Assembly (NCBI GenBank): GCA_018065885.1
Contig: JAGHSL010000402.1
Location: forward strand, 1-28,180
DNA: 28,180 nucleotides
Direction of reading: 5' to 3'
Source of the DNA: Candidatus Limimorpha equi
Lineage (GTDB): Bacteria > Bacteroidota > Bacteroidia > Bacteroidales > F082
In this document: piece by piece, positions 6,709 through 15,610 of the stretch
Layout: each line of letters opens with the position of its first letter
Position numbering within the stretch: position 1 is the stretch's first letter
Translations under genes and position numbers: made by a program
The notes under the pieces: model-generated
What the model was told of the DNA's origin: nothing
The model's database searches: none
The model's input: only the letters and a program-made list of their open reading frames with translations

Positions 6709-8258
6709 GACTTATCGCCCTCCATTTTGGTTGCATTCTCAAAATTCTTGCAGACCCATTCGATTTTGTCGGTCAGTTTCTCAAACTTCGGCAAACCGTA
6801 GCAGGTTTCGTCTATCTTATCAAAAGCCGTTTCACCTGCCTTATATTCGGTTTTTGAAACCGTTTCTATCTCATACACATTCAGATTGTCGCAATATGGC
6901 TCGTGGTCTTCCAACCAAGGGAAATCGTTTGTTCCATCATAACATTCGCCACTCATCACGCGCTTCAAGCGTTTGGTGGTTACGTCGTAGGCTATGCCAT
7001 TCGGGGTTTTATCTGTGATTTCATTGTTTGTGCAAAGGATAAAAGTCCGATTGCCGCCGTCCTCTTTGTTTAATTCCATCACGGCTTGACCTGTGGTACC
7101 AGAGCCTGCAAAAAAGTCAAGAATAATAGAATTTTTATTTTGACTTCCTATGCTCATAAAATGTCGAATTAATGCTATGGGTTTAGGATATTTAAATCGC
7201 TCGTCTGTAAAAACAGATGAAATATCATCATTCCCAGATTCAGTTCTTCCATAAATGCTATCAATCAATAGACTTTTTGGAGTTATTCCTGTCGGCCTGT
7301 AATATTTTGTATATACTTTTCCTTTTTTGAAAACCAAATCATCAAAATGTTCCTTAACCTTTTGTTTTCCCCATCTCCAGCAAGACTGTTTTCCTTTTAC
7401 GATTCTAGGCCAATATTTATTTCCCTGCTTATCTACAATTTCATATACTAATGATGGACTGAATTGAATAGAAGTTTTATCCAAAGTAATCAACCCATAG
7501 TCACCTTTATCATCATTAAACGGATACAAATTATCATCTAACTGGTATTCGGTATCCAATCCTAAAATTGTACAATCAGATATTTTTGCGTAGCACAGAA
7601 TATATTCATGTTCAACTATTACAAATTTTGAATCATTTCCACCACCCTGCTTTTTCTTCCATACAAAATTTGCCACAAAATTTTCCTCCCCAAACACTTC
7701 ATCAAACAAGCATTTCACATACGCCTGGTTTTTATCGTCGATGCTACAGAAAATCACTCCTTCGGGTGTGAGTAAGCGCTTCGCCATTAACAAGCGAGGA
7801 TAAAGCATCGAAAGCAGATTGTCGCGTGTGATGGAATTGTTGTAGTTCGTTTTGGCAAAATCACCCATATTGTCCTTGCCGTAGGGCGGGTCAATATAGA
7901 TGACGTCAATCTTTCCTTTGTGCGTAATCAAAAGGTTCTGCAAGGCATCGTAGTTGTCGCCGATAATCAGTTCGTGTGTTGGGCGATTTTTATCATTTAC
8001 AAACGAAAGTCTGTCGTTTTTCGCTTTGTACTTGATGTTGTTGGAAATTTTCTCCAACCGCTTGTCGAAATGGAATCCCGTGCGTTTATATGTGGTTCCA
8101 AGTGCAGCTATATTCATTGCTTCCGTTTCCGTCTCGGCTTGGTTGATAAGTTTGATGAGCAAATCGGCGTTTGATTGCTCCAAAATCTTGTCCGTTACAC
8201 GTTGCTGGATTTCCGAAACCAAATCAAGTTTCAGTTCCTCAAGGTTGTTGTCTGCCAT
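6702..8258 (-). CDS. mod: Type III DNA methyltransferase, Mod subunit
   Basis: A 518-residue adenine-N6 methyltransferase that recognises the target sequence for the type III system. Motif IV DPPY is at 123-126, and the SAM-binding FAGSG is later at 383-387. That order (IV before I) is the beta class, as expected for Mod. The middle, about 200-340, is the likely target recognition domain. I see no simple-sequence repeat that would make it phase variable. The start has a strong Shine-Dalgarno GGAGGA at 8268-8273, nine bases from the ATG, which is uncommon in Bacteroidota. It is transcribed toward res with a 7-base overlap. A structured RNA lies directly upstream on the same strand. Confidence 0.92.
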   Translation of the reverse strand: MADNNLEELKLDLVSEIQQRVTDKILEQSNADLLIKLINQAETETEAMNIAALGTTYKRTGFHFDKRLEKISNNIKYKAKNDRLSFVNDKNRPTHELIIGDNYDALQNLLITHKGKIDVIYIDPPYGKDNMGDFAKTNYNNSITRDNLLSMLYPRLLMAKRLLTPEGVIFCSIDDKNQAYVKCLFDEVFGEENFVANFVWKKKQGGGNDSKFVIVEHEYILCYAKISDCTILGLDTEYQLDDNLYPFNDDKGDYGLITLDKTSIQFSPSLVYEIVDKQGNKYWPRIVKGKQSCWRWGKQKVKEHFDDLVFKKGKVYTKYYRPTGITPKSLLIDSIYGRTESGNDDISSVFTDERFKYPKPIALIRHFMSIGSQNKNSIILDFFAGSGTTGQAVMELNKEDGGNRTFILCTNNEITDKTPNGIAYDVTTKRLKRVMSGECYDGTNDFPWLEDHEPYCDNLNVYEIETVSKTEYKAGETAFDKIDETCYGLPKFEKLTDKIEWVCKNFENATKMEGDKSC

Positions 8259-8267
8259 TAATGTTTA

Positions 8268-8273
8268 TCCTCC
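8268..8273 (-). promoter_or_regulatory. Strong ribosome binding site of mod
   Basis: GGAGGA on the minus strand with 9 bases to the ATG. Clear SD sites are rare in this phylum, so it supports the start chosen for mod. Confidence 0.6.
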
Positions 8274-8344
8274 GTTCTGTTTGGAGCGTTCAGCAACTCA
8301 TTCGGCTTTTGGGCAATAGAAAAGGCCTTAGAAATCGGCAAAAT

Positions 8345-8358
8345 GAAACGTGGGTTTC
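8345..8358 (-). terminator. Weak hairpin after the structured RNA
   Basis: Minus-strand GAAAC-CCAC-GTTTC followed by ATTTTG, directly 3' of the rod-like RNA. It is a poor terminator by itself. RNA processing or read-through into mod is equally possible. Confidence 0.3.
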
Positions 8359-8365
8359 GCTTGTC

Positions 8366-8489
8366 GACTTCTGAGGCCCTGAGAATTGCCCTGTTACCAA
8401 ACAAGTTCCGCCCACGCTATCGCTTAGGCGTTGCTGAACTTATTTTTCGGTAACAATTTCCAGAAATTTCTCAGGTTTCAGAAGTCCCG
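8366..8489 (-). ncRNA. Rod-shaped structured RNA, probably 6S-like (ssrS)
   Basis: Read on the minus strand, the sequence folds into one long interrupted hairpin. From the base upward: GACTTCTGA/TCAGAAGTC (9 bp), CCTGAGAA/TTCTCAGG (8 bp), an unpaired bubble of about 12 and 6 bases, TGTTACC/GGTAACA (7 bp), AAGTTC/GAACTT (6 bp), and an apical part with CGCC/GGCG. A rod with a large central bubble is the architecture of 6S RNA, which mimics an open promoter and binds RNA polymerase. Bacteroidales 6S candidates (Bacteroidales-1 motif) are described as similar hairpins. Just upstream is TA-n3-TTTG (8499-8507), close to the -7 consensus. The fold is seen directly; the 6S identity is inferred. An unusual mod leader is the alternative. 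Confidence 0.6.
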
Positions 8490-8498
8490 AATAAATAG

Positions 8499-8507
8499 CA
8501 AACGCTA
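8499..8507 (-). promoter_or_regulatory. -7-like box for the structured RNA
   Basis: Minus-strand TAGCGTTTG resembles TAnnTTTG with one extra spacer base. It lies about 10 bases before the predicted start of the paired rod. Confidence 0.4.
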
Positions 8508-8654
8508 TTGGTTAATAATTAAATATGTCTAATAATTTGATTTTCTATAAGCAAATACTTTTTATTATAACTATAATTGCCGCAAAGATAGGGAAATAAT
8601 GGAATGAAAGGCAAGGAAATATTCGTTGAAATATGGTAATGCCAAAATCATGTT

Positions 8655-8706
8655 GGCCGGACTCAGGTAGCGACGTTTTGCAAAACGTCGCTACCCGCGT
8701 CCGGCC
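8655..8706. repeat. 52-bp palindrome with a perfect 30-bp core
   Basis: The arms GGCCGGAC (8655-8662) and GTCCGGCC (8699-8706) enclose a symmetrical 3-base mismatch (TCA/CGC) and then a perfect 30-bp palindrome centred between 8680 and 8681, with half-site GGTAGCGACGTTTTG. It lies between divergent genes, so it is not an obvious terminator. It is more probably a dispersed palindromic repeat or a protein-binding site. Confidence 0.85.
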
Positions 8707-8840
8707 ATTCTATCCAAATCCAAAAACACATTTTGGCAAACAGCACAATCACATTTTGCAAAATCAAGATAAAAAAAACACTGGAAGTCATTTTTCGATA
8801 AGAAATAGTTCGTTTCGTCGTTCATTCCGATTTTTTCAAT

Positions 8841-8848
8841 TACCTTTG
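8841..8848 (+). promoter_or_regulatory. -7 box for the TlpA-like / GH3 operon
   Basis: TACCTTTG matches TAnnTTTG, 34 bases before the ATG at 8883. Confidence 0.6.
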
Positions 8849-8882
8849 CAAATCTAAATCCAGTTGACAAAATCATTGCCGT

Positions 8883-9746
8883 ATGAAAGGATGGACAAAA
8901 AGCAAAGCCATAGTATTCAGTGCCTTAGCATTGATTGTCTTGTGCTGCCTTTTGCCGAAATCGTCCTATTCACAAAAGAGAGACATTCCGCAAGTGGATG
9001 CGTTTTTTCAGAATTACGATTTCAACGATACAGCGTTGATTCATTCCGAGGTGTTTTCTCAAAAGTTAGCTGAATACGTCTATCAATTCCATGAAAATGA
9101 GGATTCTGTAAATCAGGAAACGGATTACATCGTAGGTCTTTCACCCTTGTTTGAAAAGGCGAAATGCAATATGCTGACGTATGGGTTCATCTTGGATTTC
9201 ATGCTGAATGGATTTGAGAATCTGGGACTTGCATCGGTCACCGATTATCTGCTGAATTTTCCGGCCTTGAATGAAAATGAGATTTCGGCTGAGCAAGGCG
9301 AGCGTTTGGAACGCATTGCGGAACCATATCAAAAAGTGAAGGAAGGTACACTTGCGCCTGATATTGAAGGCATTAATTCCGAAGGGCAATTTTATCATTT
9401 GCATGATTCACAGGCAAAATATGTTTTGGTTGTGTTTTGGGCTACGGGCTGCGAACATTGCCACGATTTCCTGAAGCAGGTGCGCAAGAAACTATATATT
9501 AATAAGGAATACGAATTGGTCACCTTCGCCATTGCTGAAGATGAAACAGACTGGCGCGAAAGTTTGGAAGAAATGCGCCTTTCGGGGCAACATTTTTTCG
9601 ATGAACAGCGTTGGGGTGGCAAGGCATTCGAGGATTACCATGTCACCCAAGCCCCGACAGCTTTTTTGATTGACGAAAACAAAATCATCGTGGCGAAGGT
9701 TTATGACTGGAAAGAACTGAAGGAAAAAATTAGAAATTTGAAATGA
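8883..9746 (+). CDS. TlpA-like thiol-disulfide oxidoreductase with N-terminal extension
   Basis: A 287-residue exported protein. Residues 1-30 form a signal sequence or membrane anchor (hydrophobic 9-25, then SYSQ). Residues 30-150 are a helical extension with no motif I recognise. From about 155 there is a thioredoxin fold: APDIEGINSEGQ, then FWATGCEHC with the redox pair C190 and C193, and the cis-proline region APTAFLID near 258. TlpA-type proteins reduce or isomerise disulfides in the periplasm. The stop overlaps the next ATG by four bases (ATGA), so it is coupled to the GH3/beta-lactamase gene, perhaps to help it fold or for a shared cell-wall role; that link is inference. A good promoter box lies upstream. 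Confidence 0.85.
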   Translation: MKGWTKSKAIVFSALALIVLCCLLPKSSYSQKRDIPQVDAFFQNYDFNDTALIHSEVFSQKLAEYVYQFHENEDSVNQETDYIVGLSPLFEKAKCNMLTYGFILDFMLNGFENLGLASVTDYLLNFPALNENEISAEQGERLERIAEPYQKVKEGTLAPDIEGINSEGQFYHLHDSQAKYVLVVFWATGCEHCHDFLKQVRKKLYINKEYELVTFAIAEDETDWRESLEEMRLSGQHFFDEQRWGGKAFEDYHVTQAPTAFLIDENKIIVAKVYDWKELKEKIRNLK

Positions 9747-12700
9747 ATATGAAAGTAAAGTATTGTTTGTCAATTTGTTTGGCAGGATTGCTGTCTATGT
9801 ATAGCAGCGTTTTCGGACAGAATGCAGAAACCCGTTGGGTGGATTCGGTTTACAACAGTTTGACTCTTGAGCAGCGCGTCGGACAGCTGATTTGTATGCG
9901 TGCCAATCAGGTGGACAAGCCTTATTATGAAGATGTTGCCAAGTATATCAAGCAGTATAACATTGGCGGTGTTTGCTTTTTCCGTTACGATGGCGAGAAA
10001 CAGGTCGACCAGGCCAACAAGTGGCAGGCCATGTCGCAGACACCGCTGATGGTCTCCATTGATGCCGAATGGGGCTTGGCCATGCGCGTGAAAAACACCA
10101 TCCATTATCCTTATCAGATGACGCTTGGAGCAATTACCGATAACGATTTGATTTATCAGATGGGCGAACAGATTGCCGAGCAGTGCCAGCGCATGGGTGT
10201 TCATGTCAATTTCGCACCCGTGGTGGATGTCAATTCCAATCCGGCCAACCCGATTATCGGGATGCGCAGTTTCGGCGAAGACCCGCAGAAAGTTGGTGAA
10301 AAAGGTGTGGCTTACGCATTGGGAATGCAGTCGAAAGGCATGATTACCACGATGAAACATTTCCCTGGCCACGGCAATACCGCCACCGACTCCCACCTGA
10401 CTCTGCCAACAGTGCCCCGAACCATAGATGAAGTCCAAAATATCGAACTGGCTCCTTTCAGATACATGATTGAGAATGGTGTGAACGGAGCAATGGTCGG
10501 ACATCTTTATTTCCCTGCCATCGAGAAGGTTAAGAACACTTCTTCTTCGCTTTCCTACGGTGTCGTCACGGAATTGCTGAAAGAGGAAATGGGATTCAAA
10601 GGCTTGATTTTCACCGATGGTCTCGACATGAAGGGCGTTTCGGAGACCGTGCAGCCAAAAGATGTTCCCTACGAGGCATTTATGGCTGGCAACGATGTGT
10701 TGATTTTGCCTGCCGATGTGCCATACGCCATCAAATCCATCAAGTCGGCGGCTGAACGCGACCCGAAAGTGATGGCGCGTGTTGAGGAAAGCTGCAAGAA
10801 AATCCTCACCTATAAATACCGTGCAGGTTTGAATCATTACAGACCTTCTTCGACCACTAACCTTTTCGATGATTTGAAAAAGCAGGAATATAAGGACTTG
10901 CGTCAGACGCTTTTCGATAATGCCGTTACGATGTTGCGCAACGACAATGTCTTCCCTTTGGCGAAAACGAAAAAAATCGCCGTTGTCACCATCGGCAACA
11001 CGAAAAATGATGTAAACAACGGGCTGCATGAAAACGGCTACAACACAACTTCATTCGTCTGCCAGAAAGAAGAAATTTCCACAAAATCAGCCGCTTGGCT
11101 CAAGCAACTTGAAGCTTTTGATTTAGTCGTGGTCAACATTGAAAAGACAACCATGTTTGCCGCTTCCAACTATGGCATCAGCGAGGAAACGGTCAATTTC
11201 TTTAATCGTCTTGTTGCTCAAAACGACGTGGTTCTCAATCTGTTTGCCTGCCCCTACGCTTTGGATATGTTCCGAATCAACAACAGCGTGAAAGGCCTTT
11301 TGGTTGGCTATGAAGATGAAGTGCCAGCGGTGAAGGCCGTGGTTGCCATCATGTCGGGTTTGCAGAATGCCAAAGGCACTTTGCCTGTCTCGACTTCAAA
11401 GTTTGCATGTGGCAATGGTTTGGTCTCGACTAATATTCCTGAGGCTGAAAAAAAAACTTACACCCCCATTCTGAACAAGACGAGCCTTGAAACACCTGCC
11501 CCGAAAAGCGAACAAAAATCAACGGTAAAGATTCCTGAAAAATACGAACGTCAACTTGACATGGTGGCAAAGTCGGGCATCACGCAGGGTGCCTATCCGG
11601 GTTGCCAGATTGTAGCCATGAAAGACGGTGAAGTCATTTACGACAAGTGTTTTGGCACTTTCACCTATGGTGGAGGTCACAGCGTGCAACCTGATGATAT
11701 TTACGACATTGCATCTTGCACAAAAGTCTTTGCCGCAACCTTGGCCATGATGAAACTCTACGAAGACGGCCTTGTGGATTTGAACAAGACTTTGGGCGAT
11801 TATTTCCCTTATCTGAAAGGCTCAAACAAGGCCAATCTGAAGCTCATTGAACTGATGACGCATCAGGCAGGATTGAAGGCCTGGGTGCCTTTCTATAAAT
11901 CTACGATTGACGGGAATGGCCCTATGCCAGAGTTTTACAGTAACAAAATCGATGAAAATCACACAGTTCGCGTGGCTGAAAACCTTTATCTTGTCAACGA
12001 TTATGAGGAAAAGGTTTTCGATTCGGTTATGAATACAGGTTTGGGCAAAAAGAAATACCTCTACAGCGATATGGGGTTTTATTACATGCCAAAAATCGTG
12101 AAACAGGTTACAAATCAGACTATTGAAGAATATTTGGATGAAAAATTCTATGGTCCGATGCACCTGACGCACATCGGCTACAAACCTCTGAAGCGTTTCA
12201 GCCGTGAACAGATTGCCCCGACCGAAAACGACACCATTTTCCGCAAGCAGTTGGTTTGGGGCGATGTCCACGACCAAGTGGCGGCCATGTTTGGCGGTGT
12301 TTCGGGTCATGCCGGACTGTTTTCCAATGCCCGAGACATGGCAGCCATCATGCAGATGCTCATTAACGATGGTGTTTACAATGGAAAGCAATACTTGAAG
12401 TCATCTACCATAAAATATTTCACCACAGCACCTTACACTGCAAATGACAACCGTCGCGGCATAGGCTTCGACAAACTGCCATTGGGCAAGAAAGGCGGTG
12501 CAACGGCATCGAAATCGGCTTCCATGGCAAGTTTCGGGCACACTGGTTTTACCGGCACATTCGCCTGGGCTGACCCCGAAAACGACTTGATCATTGTCTT
12601 TTTGTCGAACCGCGTTTATCCCGATGCCGAACCGAACAAATTGGTGAAATTAGGCATTCGCACCCAGTTGCACGATATTCTTTATGAAGCGGTGAAATGA
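9743..12700 (+). CDS. Secreted GH3 beta-N-acetylhexosaminidase / class C serine hydrolase fusion
   Basis: A 985-residue two-enzyme protein with a signal peptide ending near VFGQ (residue 26). The N-terminal half is glycoside hydrolase family 3 of the NagZ type: KHFPGHG at 205-211 with DSH at 216-218, and the nucleophile region FTDGLDM with D292. A GH3 C-terminal-like domain follows at about 370-560. The last 390 residues are a class C beta-lactamase or esterase-like domain: SCTK at 658-661, YSD at 774-776 in place of YSN, and HTG at 933-935 in place of KTG. Such fusions are known in Bacteroidota and are thought to act on peptidoglycan fragments or glycoside esters. It starts inside the stop of the TlpA-like gene. 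Both catalytic sites look complete. Confidence 0.9.
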   Translation: MNMKVKYCLSICLAGLLSMYSSVFGQNAETRWVDSVYNSLTLEQRVGQLICMRANQVDKPYYEDVAKYIKQYNIGGVCFFRYDGEKQVDQANKWQAMSQTPLMVSIDAEWGLAMRVKNTIHYPYQMTLGAITDNDLIYQMGEQIAEQCQRMGVHVNFAPVVDVNSNPANPIIGMRSFGEDPQKVGEKGVAYALGMQSKGMITTMKHFPGHGNTATDSHLTLPTVPRTIDEVQNIELAPFRYMIENGVNGAMVGHLYFPAIEKVKNTSSSLSYGVVTELLKEEMGFKGLIFTDGLDMKGVSETVQPKDVPYEAFMAGNDVLILPADVPYAIKSIKSAAERDPKVMARVEESCKKILTYKYRAGLNHYRPSSTTNLFDDLKKQEYKDLRQTLFDNAVTMLRNDNVFPLAKTKKIAVVTIGNTKNDVNNGLHENGYNTTSFVCQKEEISTKSAAWLKQLEAFDLVVVNIEKTTMFAASNYGISEETVNFFNRLVAQNDVVLNLFACPYALDMFRINNSVKGLLVGYEDEVPAVKAVVAIMSGLQNAKGTLPVSTSKFACGNGLVSTNIPEAEKKTYTPILNKTSLETPAPKSEQKSTVKIPEKYERQLDMVAKSGITQGAYPGCQIVAMKDGEVIYDKCFGTFTYGGGHSVQPDDIYDIASCTKVFAATLAMMKLYEDGLVDLNKTLGDYFPYLKGSNKANLKLIELMTHQAGLKAWVPFYKSTIDGNGPMPEFYSNKIDENHTVRVAENLYLVNDYEEKVFDSVMNTGLGKKKYLYSDMGFYYMPKIVKQVTNQTIEEYLDEKFYGPMHLTHIGYKPLKRFSREQIAPTENDTIFRKQLVWGDVHDQVAAMFGGVSGHAGLFSNARDMAAIMQMLINDGVYNGKQYLKSSTIKYFTTAPYTANDNRRGIGFDKLPLGKKGGATASKSASMASFGHTGFTGTFAWADPENDLIIVFLSNRVYPDAEPNKLVKLGIRTQLHDILYEAVK

Positions 12701-13120
12701 TTTTTTGGGGCAGTGGGTTCATTACGCCTCGAGGAAGTTAGGCTCCCAGTCACAGACATTCATCTTGAGATTGTTACGAACACCGTTCTACAATAAAACG
12801 TGATTTTGGAACGGATTTTTTAAAACGTAGAGACGCACTGCTTTCCGCCTCTACCTGCCAAGAAATTGTGGCAAATCGAGCGAAAGGTGATTCACTGAAG
12901 GTAAATCAAAAAACAGCCTTAAAATTTGCTCCTCTACCTATTTAAATCAATTTTGATTTGCTAAAGGAAGAGCCATTGGTGCGTTGAAAAAAACACTCGT
13001 TGAAGCAACCAATTATTTCGTTGAATTGTTATGCTTTCAAGCGTTTTTTTGTGTTTCTTTGCAAATTCAAAAATAATGATTTATTTATAGGTAATAAAGG
13101 GAAAAATACGGACAACTAAA
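12701..13120. other. Intergenic stretch
   Basis: No gene seen in these 420 bases. A 6-bp hairpin (GTAGAG/CTCTAC, 12827-12854) overlaps the GTAGAGACGCAC word also found at 385-396. Near-palindromic AAATCAATTTTGATTT lies near 12945-12960. A one-mismatch promoter box (TTTCTTTG, 13054-13061) precedes the efflux operon. Confidence 0.5.
13054..13061 (+). promoter_or_regulatory. Probable -7 box of the RND efflux operon
   Basis: TTTCTTTG has one mismatch to TAnnTTTG, 59 bases before the TolC-like ATG. The upstream region is AT rich. Confidence 0.35.
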
Positions 13121-14425
13121 ATGAACAGACTGAAACTATGTATCCTTTCTGCTGCTGCCATTTTCGCAGGCATGACTACCGCACCGGCGCAGCAGTCCGT
13201 GCAAATGACATTAGACCAGGCTATTGAAGTGGCGCTTTCGGAAAGCAACACCATCAAGATTGCCGACATGACCATCGAAAAAAGCGGATATGCCCAAAAA
13301 GGCAGCTACGCTTCACTTTACCCGAACATTAGCGCCAGTGGCTCCTACCAGCGCACCTTGAAAAAGCAGGTGATGGTGATGGATATGGGCGGCGAACCTA
13401 TGGAAATCAAAGTGGGTCGTGACAACAACATCAATGCTGGAGTCAATGCCTCATTGCCTTTGATCAACGCACAGCTTTGGCAAAGCCTGAAACTTTCGGC
13501 TTTGGATGTTGAACTGGCCGTTGAACAGGCACGCTCGTCAAAAGTCTCGTTGATTTCACAAGTCAAGCAGGCTTTCTATGGCGTGCTGTTAGCTCAGGAA
13601 TCGCTGGAATTGATGCAACAGATTTACGACAATGCCGACAAGAACTACGAGCGCACATTGCAACGCTACAACGTGGGCAAAGCCTCCGAACAGGAAATGC
13701 TCCGTGCAAAAGTCAACATGATGAATGCCGAGCCAAGCGTTTCGAGTGCCGAAAACATCGTCTCGTTATCGAAATGGCAACTCAAAGCCTTGATGGGTAT
13801 CAATCTGGATACTGAAATTGAAGTCATCGGAAAACTGGATGAATATGTTCCCGAACTTCTTCTCATTGACACGCCGACTGATTTGAACCAAAACAGCACC
13901 CTTCAACAGTTTGGCATTCAACTCAAGCAACTCGACGCTACCTTGAAGATGCAGAAGTTCCAGTATATCCCGACATTAGCTGCCAGCATCGGTTACAATT
14001 ACATGGCCATGGGCGACAGCGAATTGTCTTGGCACCCGACTTCAACGGCCTCACTCAGCCTCAACATACCGATTTTCGACGGTTTCTCAAAGCGCTTCAA
14101 CATCAAGCAGACCCGAAAGACCATCGACATGCTGAACCTCCAGAAGGAAGACACCGAGCGCAACCTTCGTATTGCCATGAAGACCTACACCGACCAGATG
14201 GAGCTTTGCCTGAAGAACTTCGACGCCGCAAAAAACACCGTTGATCTTGCTTCGAAAAGCTATCAAATCACCGAAAAGATGTACGAAGTCGGAAAAGTGA
14301 CTTTGGTTGAACTCAACGATGCGCAATTGGCCTTGACACAATCGCAACTCACTATATATCAAGCCATCCACGACTACATGGTCGCAAAAGCATCCTTGGA
14401 TGAATTGTTAGGAAATGAGGAATAA
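13121..14425 (+). CDS. TolC-family outer membrane efflux protein
   Basis: A 434-residue outer membrane channel of an RND efflux system. The signal peptide ends near TTAPAQ (residue 24). The family's two-repeat helical pattern is visible: MTLDQAIEVALSES near the start and long amphipathic helices such as VKQAFYGVLLAQESLELMQQIYDNA. The C-terminal half repeats the pattern with SLSLNIPIFDGF and ITEKMYEVGKVTLVELNDAQLALTQSQ. The length is normal for TolC-like proteins. It is first of four genes on the same strand, with a 33-base gap to the adaptor gene. Substrate range cannot be read from the sequence. Confidence 0.92.
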   Translation: MNRLKLCILSAAAIFAGMTTAPAQQSVQMTLDQAIEVALSESNTIKIADMTIEKSGYAQKGSYASLYPNISASGSYQRTLKKQVMVMDMGGEPMEIKVGRDNNINAGVNASLPLINAQLWQSLKLSALDVELAVEQARSSKVSLISQVKQAFYGVLLAQESLELMQQIYDNADKNYERTLQRYNVGKASEQEMLRAKVNMMNAEPSVSSAENIVSLSKWQLKALMGINLDTEIEVIGKLDEYVPELLLIDTPTDLNQNSTLQQFGIQLKQLDATLKMQKFQYIPTLAASIGYNYMAMGDSELSWHPTSTASLSLNIPIFDGFSKRFNIKQTRKTIDMLNLQKEDTERNLRIAMKTYTDQMELCLKNFDAAKNTVDLASKSYQITEKMYEVGKVTLVELNDAQLALTQSQLTIYQAIHDYMVAKASLDELLGNEE

Positions 14426-14458
14426 TAAGTACAATAAACGAAATTAACACCTATATCA

Positions 14459-15487
14459 ATGAAATACACAAAATTAACCTTAATTGCTATCGCCGTTACC
14501 GGCATGTTGACAGCCTGCGGCTCAAAAGATAGCAGCAACGAACAGGCTGCCAGCCCTCAGCAAATCACTCCTGTAGTCAGCGTGGAAACAGTTTCCGCGC
14601 AAGACATCGACATCACGACCACTTACACTTCGAACATCGAACCGAATGCCACGAACAACATCGTTTCGCAATCGGCTGGCCGTATCAGCAACATCTATGT
14701 TGAAGTCGGTGCAAAAGTCAGCAAAGGCCAACTGCTGGCCCAGATGGACGATGTCAATTTGGCCAAAAGCCGTCTGCAATATGTGAACGATTCCATTGAA
14801 TTGGGTCGTCTCACTGAACTTCACAAGATTGGCGGTGTTTCGCAAGCCGATTATGATTTGGCTGTCATGTCGCTCAACATTCAGAAAAAGACATACGCCA
14901 ATCTGTTGGAAAACACAAAGTTAAGAAGCCCTATCAGCGGTGTTGTCACGACACGCAACTACGACAAGGGTGATATGTATTCCATGGCTCAGCCTATTTT
15001 TGTCGTCGAACAGATTGTTCCTGTGAAGATGCTCATTAATGTTTCTGAAAGCCAATTCACCGAAGTTCATGAAGGCATGGAATTCGATGTCGTCACCGAC
15101 GCCTATCCGAATGAAGTTTTCAAAGGAAAAGTGAACCTCATCTACCCTACTATCAATGCCAATACCCACACCTTCCCAGTTGAAGTCATCGTGGAAAACA
15201 AGGATCAGAAACTGCGTCCAGGCATGTTTGCCCGCGTCACGGCTAATTTCGGCACCAACCACCACGTTGTCGTTCCTGATGTTTCCGTTGTCAAGCAAAT
15301 GGGTTCCGGCGAACATTTCATTTATGTGCTTCAGGCCGACAATACTGTTAAATATCAGTTAGTTGAAATCGGCAAGCGCATGGGCGACAAGTACGAAATC
15401 ATTTCCGGCATCAACGAAGGCGACAAAGTTGTTACCGAAGGTCAAGTCCGTTTGAAGAATGGCATTGCAGTGGAAGTGAAAAAATAA
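14459..15487 (+). CDS. RND efflux periplasmic adaptor (membrane fusion) lipoprotein
   Basis: A 342-residue adaptor that bridges the inner membrane pump and the TolC-like channel. The N-terminus is a lipoprotein signal with lipobox LTAC, making C20 the lipidated residue. The HlyD/AcrA pattern follows: a barrel-sandwich half with GRISNIYVEVGAKVSKGQLLAQMDD, a short helical hairpin, the second half with LRSPISGVVTTRNYDKGDM, then a beta-barrel and a C-terminal domain with GINEGDKVVTEGQVRLKNG. The short hairpin (about 85-120) is typical of MFPs that pair with HAE-type pumps in Bacteroidota. It is followed by 123 bases containing a hairpin and degenerate AGTC-type repeats before the pump gene. Confidence 0.92.
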   Translation: MKYTKLTLIAIAVTGMLTACGSKDSSNEQAASPQQITPVVSVETVSAQDIDITTTYTSNIEPNATNNIVSQSAGRISNIYVEVGAKVSKGQLLAQMDDVNLAKSRLQYVNDSIELGRLTELHKIGGVSQADYDLAVMSLNIQKKTYANLLENTKLRSPISGVVTTRNYDKGDMYSMAQPIFVVEQIVPVKMLINVSESQFTEVHEGMEFDVVTDAYPNEVFKGKVNLIYPTINANTHTFPVEVIVENKDQKLRPGMFARVTANFGTNHHVVVPDVSVVKQMGSGEHFIYVLQADNTVKYQLVEIGKRMGDKYEIISGINEGDKVVTEGQVRLKNGIAVEVKK

Positions 15488-15495
15488 GCGTGCTT

Positions 15496-15610
15496 ACAGC
15501 TACTAGCTGTTAGCCATTAGCTATTAGCTAACAGCTCGCTGTCAAAAAGTGCATTGGTCTAATAGTCAAATTGTCAAAAAGTCCATTAGTCTAAAAAGTC
15601 AAAAATCAAC
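15496..15610 (+). repeat. Alternative hairpins and degenerate AGTC repeats before the pump gene
   Basis: AGCTGTTAGC (15505-15514) pairs with GCTAACAGCT (15527-15536). The competing ACAGCT-ACT-AGCTGT hairpin lies at 15496-15510. After these come repeated words of the type AGTCMAATTGTCAAAAAGTC up to the ATG. TAGTCAAATTGTC at 15563-15575 recurs at 18813-18825 in front of the last gene of the operon. Confidence 0.65.

Noticed and set aside
6702..8258. Phase-variable mod gene
   Set aside because: No homopolymer or short tandem repeat that could shift the frame was seen in the coding sequence.
9770..11029. 419-codon open frame on the minus strand
   Set aside because: Antisense shadow of the GH3 domain, which has its catalytic motifs on the plus strand.
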